NCBI RefSeq assembly: GCF_000785105.2
Contig: NZ_CP018906.1
Location: 2,031,861 to 2,095,860 of the forward strand
Source of the DNA: Lentilactobacillus curieae
Lineage (GTDB): Bacteria > Bacillota > Bacilli > Lactobacillales > Lactobacillaceae
Length of the DNA: 64,000 nucleotides
Reading direction: 5' to 3'
Made by a program: the position numbers and the translations under genes. The notes under the pieces are model-generated. The model was not told the origin of the DNA. It saw only the letters and a list, made by a program, of their open reading frames with translations, and made no database searches. Positions 61,193 through 64,000 of this stretch are shown piece after piece. Every line of letters starts with the position of its first letter. Positions within the stretch are counted from its first letter, which is position 1.

Positions 61193-62204
61193 ATTTATTT
61201 GACTCTGCCATAAACGTATGAATCAATTCGCTGCGATACTTTAAAAATGGTTCCCCATTGACCTGTGGATGAACCCGATTTGAAAGGTAAACTAATCCTC
61301 GATGATTATGGCGATCCACAATCAATAGCGTACCGGTGTACCCAGTATGGAGAATAATCGGCTGATCATCATACTTAGTAAGAACCCAGCCAAAAGAACG
61401 GATCCCAATCTGGGTTGGCGTCTGGTCAACAAATAGTGAGCCTAAGCATTCATCGCTTAGAACCGCTCTTGTTAGTTCGCGATTTTCTCCCAAAATGAAT
61501 CGCAAGAATTTGGCAAGATCGAGCTGAGTCGAAAATAAGCCGGCCGCCCCACTGTCCTCTTGCAGTACCTGTGTTTTAGGATCATGAACAGTCCCTCTCA
61601 ATAATCCTTTTCCTGGAACAATCTGAGTTGGCACCACACGGGAAATATCGCGGGGAGCAAACGTTGTCTCCGTTAAACCTAACGGCTCGAGCACGCGCTC
61701 TTTGATCAATTGATGAATTGGCTTTCCCAATATTTTTGATGCTATCCAACCCAGGAACAAGAAATTAGTATCTTGATATCTTAGTACCTGAGAGCGCTTG
61801 TCTCCTGAACTAAGTCCCAATTCTGCTTTAATCAACTGGTTTTTAGGCAATTCATTTCGATGCGGTATGTACCCGACAATATCTGAGGTATGCGTTAATA
61901 AGTTTCTAATTGTCACTTCTGGAGACTTCCATTCAGGTAAGTATTTTGAAATTGAGTCATCCACATTAATTTTATGTTCATTGATTAATTGTAAAATCAC
62001 GTTCGTAGTTCCCACAACTTTTGTCAACGAAGCCAAATCATATGTTTCGTTATCTTGGAGTAATTGTCTTTCAGGGGTCAACTCTTGAAAACCCAAATGT
62101 TCATCAATTTGATCAGTACCATCAATGATGCTATAACTTGCTCCCGGAACGATGCCTTTATGTACCCCGTCTTCAATTTTGGCGATTGTTTTTGAAAAAT
62201 TCAT
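61191..62204 (-). CDS. Serine hydrolase, beta-lactamase class C/penicillin-binding family
   Basis: 337 residues. The catalytic SxxK is SLTK at 59-62; the second motif reads YQD in RYQDTNFLFLGWIASK, where the family usually has YxN; the third is HTG in ILHTGYTGTLLIV. No signal peptide or membrane helix is evident, so it may be cytoplasmic; an esterase or peptidase role is as likely as a wall role. The ATG is preceded by GTG one codon earlier; the ribosome site is weak. Convergent with gatD. Confidence 0.86.
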   Translation of the reverse strand: MNFSKTIAKIEDGVHKGIVPGASYSIIDGTDQIDEHLGFQELTPERQLLQDNETYDLASLTKVVGTTNVILQLINEHKINVDDSISKYLPEWKSPEVTIRNLLTHTSDIVGYIPHRNELPKNQLIKAELGLSSGDKRSQVLRYQDTNFLFLGWIASKILGKPIHQLIKERVLEPLGLTETTFAPRDISRVVPTQIVPGKGLLRGTVHDPKTQVLQEDSGAAGLFSTQLDLAKFLRFILGENRELTRAVLSDECLGSLFVDQTPTQIGIRSFGWVLTKYDDQPIILHTGYTGTLLIVDRHNHRGLVYLSNRVHPQVNGEPFLKYRSELIHTFMAESNK

Positions 62205-62314
62205 CACTCATCAACTCTTATCTTTATATTGTTACTATAATACACCACCAAGCGTTCATCAGCGCCAAATTTCTGGTACACTATAAGCAGAAATGCTTTA
62301 CGGAGGCCTTAAAA

Positions 62315-62644
62315 ATGGCAAGTAATTCAGACACAATCTTTCATGTACTTAACTACATAAAAACACACCCAGATAAAGTTATTCCTGGAGAACCTAAATA
62401 TAAGAACGTTGTTTCAATTTTCTTAGATGACAAAACCAAAGTTGGCAATCCAGAAATCTATTTTCCCGACCAAAAACTGGCCGTTAACAGAATGACAGAG
62501 GACTTTATCGCCAAAAACGGTGACCTACTTGATTTCTTTCACAACCAGACCAACGTTCGGGATCAAAACTACCACACTCTCTGGGTCACTAGTGGTCATT
62601 TAGTCAACAAACACAAATACCTAGTCGACCTATCATTTGAATAA
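62315..62644 (+). CDS. Hypothetical small protein
   Basis: I do not recognise a named family. 109 residues, soluble, with HVLNYIKTHPDKVIPGEPKYKNVVSIFLDDKTKV near the start. ATG follows CGGAGGCCTTAAAA, a good site; the longer frame upstream is antisense to the hydrolase start and is rejected. A TGGTACACT extended -10 lies at about 62274-62282. It ends 18 bases before the next gene and is probably co-transcribed. Confidence 0.78.
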   Translation: MASNSDTIFHVLNYIKTHPDKVIPGEPKYKNVVSIFLDDKTKVGNPEIYFPDQKLAVNRMTEDFIAKNGDLLDFFHNQTNVRDQNYHTLWVTSGHLVNKHKYLVDLSFE

Positions 62645-62662
62645 ACGAAACGGGGAAATATA

Positions 62663-63253
62663 ATGGGAGTTCAACTGCTAGATGTCATTACTAAGTTAGC
62701 TTCATACGCCATGGTTGTTTGTTTTGGCCTGTTTGCGTATTACAAAATCACCGGTAAAAAAACTAAGGTTCATTACGGGTGGTATACCCTAATTTCTTTG
62801 TTAATCATGGTAATCTCTGGGACAGCATTCTTTTTAACCCCTCAAGGGCAAAGAATTTTAAGGACGGGGAATACAACTGATACCGTACTTTCTGCCCCTG
62901 CTAAGAAAAAAGTGGTTAGCAAGGATCCAAAAGTCGCAGTGAACAAGGTTTTTCATGCCACAAACAATCTAATTTTTAACCATCATGTTCAAACAAGAAT
63001 TACTGGCAATCACCTAATAATTAAAGTGGCTGACTCAAAGGATACTAAGGGATCTCTAAAATTGGTAACTGCTGAAGTTCTAACTACTCTAAAGCAGACA
63101 AATCTAAAGGGTATTCATCAAATTTCGTTCAAATATACTACTCTCAAGGGACAACAAAGAATTGCTTACAAAATTTCCTCTAACACCCTAAAAAATAAAC
63201 TACCGGCAAAAATAACTGTTGGCCATCTAAATCCCTTTTTAATTAAGTCTTAA
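62663..63253 (+). CDS. Hypothetical membrane-anchored protein
   Basis: No family recognised. 196 residues with two hydrophobic segments near the N-terminus (about 10-28 and 40-60), then a basic, Lys/Thr-rich C-terminal 130 residues that should face one side of the membrane (KKKVVSKDPKVAVNKVFHATNNLIF). ATG follows ACGGGGAAATATA. Its pairing with the preceding small gene suggests a two-gene unit. Confidence 0.75.
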   Translation: MGVQLLDVITKLASYAMVVCFGLFAYYKITGKKTKVHYGWYTLISLLIMVISGTAFFLTPQGQRILRTGNTTDTVLSAPAKKKVVSKDPKVAVNKVFHATNNLIFNHHVQTRITGNHLIIKVADSKDTKGSLKLVTAEVLTTLKQTNLKGIHQISFKYTTLKGQQRIAYKISSNTLKNKLPAKITVGHLNPFLIKS

Positions 63254-63290
63254 GGATTTAGGTAACCAGGTCGAAAATATTGGCATTTCT

Positions 63291-63320
63291 TGCTACAATG
63301 TAAGTTGCATACAACTTACA
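63291..63320 (+). promoter_or_regulatory. Extended -10 with adjoining operator-like dyad
   Basis: TGCTACAAT at 63291-63299 is an extended -10. Directly overlapping it is the perfect inverted repeat TGTAAGTTG-CATA-CAACTTACA (63299-63320), covering the expected start site. The -35 is poor. Confidence 0.55.
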
Positions 63321-63383
63321 GGGGATAATACGAAATCAACGGGACTGGGAACACTGTTGATGGTGCTTGGGAGGCAACACAGA

Positions 63384-64000
63384 ATGAACCTACATAAAAA
63401 ATCACTTCAAGCCATACTGCTTGCTTCGTTGGGATTTTCAGTAATCACAATTCATCAAGTAATTGCTGGTAACGATAGTTTTGCCAAACAACGTGTCAAA
63501 GTTGTTTCGAAGCATAAATTGACACCCGCAAGCTACAAAATCAATCGGCAAAAGGCAAAAAAAGGTTATGCATATAGTGCCAAGCTTGCGACAAAAAAGT
63601 TCAAGCTAGCAAATTACCCCAAAACAAGTTTCCGGGCTACATATAAAGAAACTTTATCAGTTAACGGGAAAAAACGAGTTTATTACTATATTAAAAGTAC
63701 GAATATTAAAAAAAGTGTCGCTGGTTGGGTATGGCATTCATACCTTACAAAATCTAGCTCCGCTAAACGAATATCAATTACCTCTAAGAAGTCACTCGAA
63801 TCATTGATTAAATCCGCTCCAGACTTACAACCAACTTCTACGATTCGATCACTACCTAACTCAATTTATGACAAGTATCGCTCAGTTTTCAACAAAGAAT
63901 ATAACGTTGGTAACTTCTCTGATGGAGGTACATTTGATCACCATACTGCTGTAATCTACGTAACAGATTCTGACTTAGTTCAGGCTGTTTCTTATGCCAT
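63384..64000 (+). CDS. Secreted or cell-surface protein, N-terminal part
   Basis: The gene runs off the window after about 205 codons. ATG follows GGGAGGCAACACAGA. The first 28 residues are a signal peptide (MNLHKKSLQAILLASLGFSVI..., cleavage near IAG/ND). Then comes a basic region with a repeat-like segment KRVYYYIKSTNIKKSVAGWVWHSYL, which looks like SLAP/GW-type surface domains of lactobacilli. No cysteine or catalytic motif is visible yet. Function cannot be set from the part present. Confidence 0.8.
   Translation, partial: MNLHKKSLQAILLASLGFSVITIHQVIAGNDSFAKQRVKVVSKHKLTPASYKINRQKAKKGYAYSAKLATKKFKLANYPKTSFRATYKETLSVNGKKRVYYYIKSTNIKKSVAGWVWHSYLTKSSSAKRISITSKKSLESLIKSAPDLQPTSTIRSLPNSIYDKYRSVFNKEYNVGNFSDGGTFDHHTAVIYVTDSDLVQAVSYA

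Overview
The window looks like a stretch of core chromosome from a low-GC Gram-positive of the family Lactobacillaceae. I judge GC at about 40% by eye. The evidence is the gene content and order: recA-cinA-pgsA-rodZ, an M16 protease pair, minCD next to mreBCD, atpBEFHAGDC with murA nearby, and murT-gatD. Lactobacillales-type proteins such as a DUF2969 protein, T-box leaders and many TTG starts behind strong AAGGAGG sites fit the same group. The D-Ala ligase carries the Phe that marks D-Ala-D-Lac depsipeptide ligases, which points to the vancomycin-resistant and probably heterofermentative lactobacilli. Genus and species cannot be fixed from the sequence alone.

Layout. 1-8.7 kb, minus strand: mismatch repair (start of mutL, mutS), ymdB and rny (RNA turnover), recA behind a LexA box, a short cinA, pgsA and rodZ. 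8.8-14 kb: two M16 peptidases, then a polar amino-acid ABC importer preceded by an unusual T-box leader with two terminator platforms but one specifier stem. 14-18 kb: minD, minC, mreD, mreC, mreB (division site and rod shape). 18-25.6 kb: folC, valS with its own T-box, tpx, thiI and its cysteine desulfurase. 25.7-27.4 kb: ezrA. 27.5-31 kb, plus strand: free-methionine sulfoxide reductase, rpsD with a long leader, rarA, a small membrane protein and a universal stress protein. 31-36.4 kb, minus: HTH-TPR regulator, tag, a membrane glycerophosphodiesterase, ddl and an SPFH protein. 36.4-36.8 kb: a gene-free stretch with a 101-bp tandem repeat. 36.8-39.7 kb: metQ-metI-metN behind a methionine T-box. 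39.7-44.5 kb: GcvH-like protein, rodA, DUF2969, yidD, mbl, murA and a DUF1146 protein. 44.6-53 kb: an ABC exporter, then the full F1Fo ATP synthase operon. 53-59 kb: upp, glyA, tsaC, prmC, prfA, tdk. 59-61 kb, plus: murT-gatD. 61-64 kb: a serine hydrolase, two hypothetical genes and the start of a secreted protein cut by the window edge.

The dominant theme is envelope growth and division (rodZ, minCD, mreBCD, mbl, rodA, ezrA, murA, ddl, murT-gatD, pgsA). Translation, DNA repair and amino-acid supply come next, the last controlled by three T-box leaders. I see no rRNA, tRNA, insertion sequence, prophage or CRISPR array. I did not find a clear new multi-gene system. The items most worth a second look are the semi-duplicated T-box leader, the 101-bp tandem repeat, and dyads lying in the promoters of the HTH-TPR regulator and of the secreted protein at the right edge.
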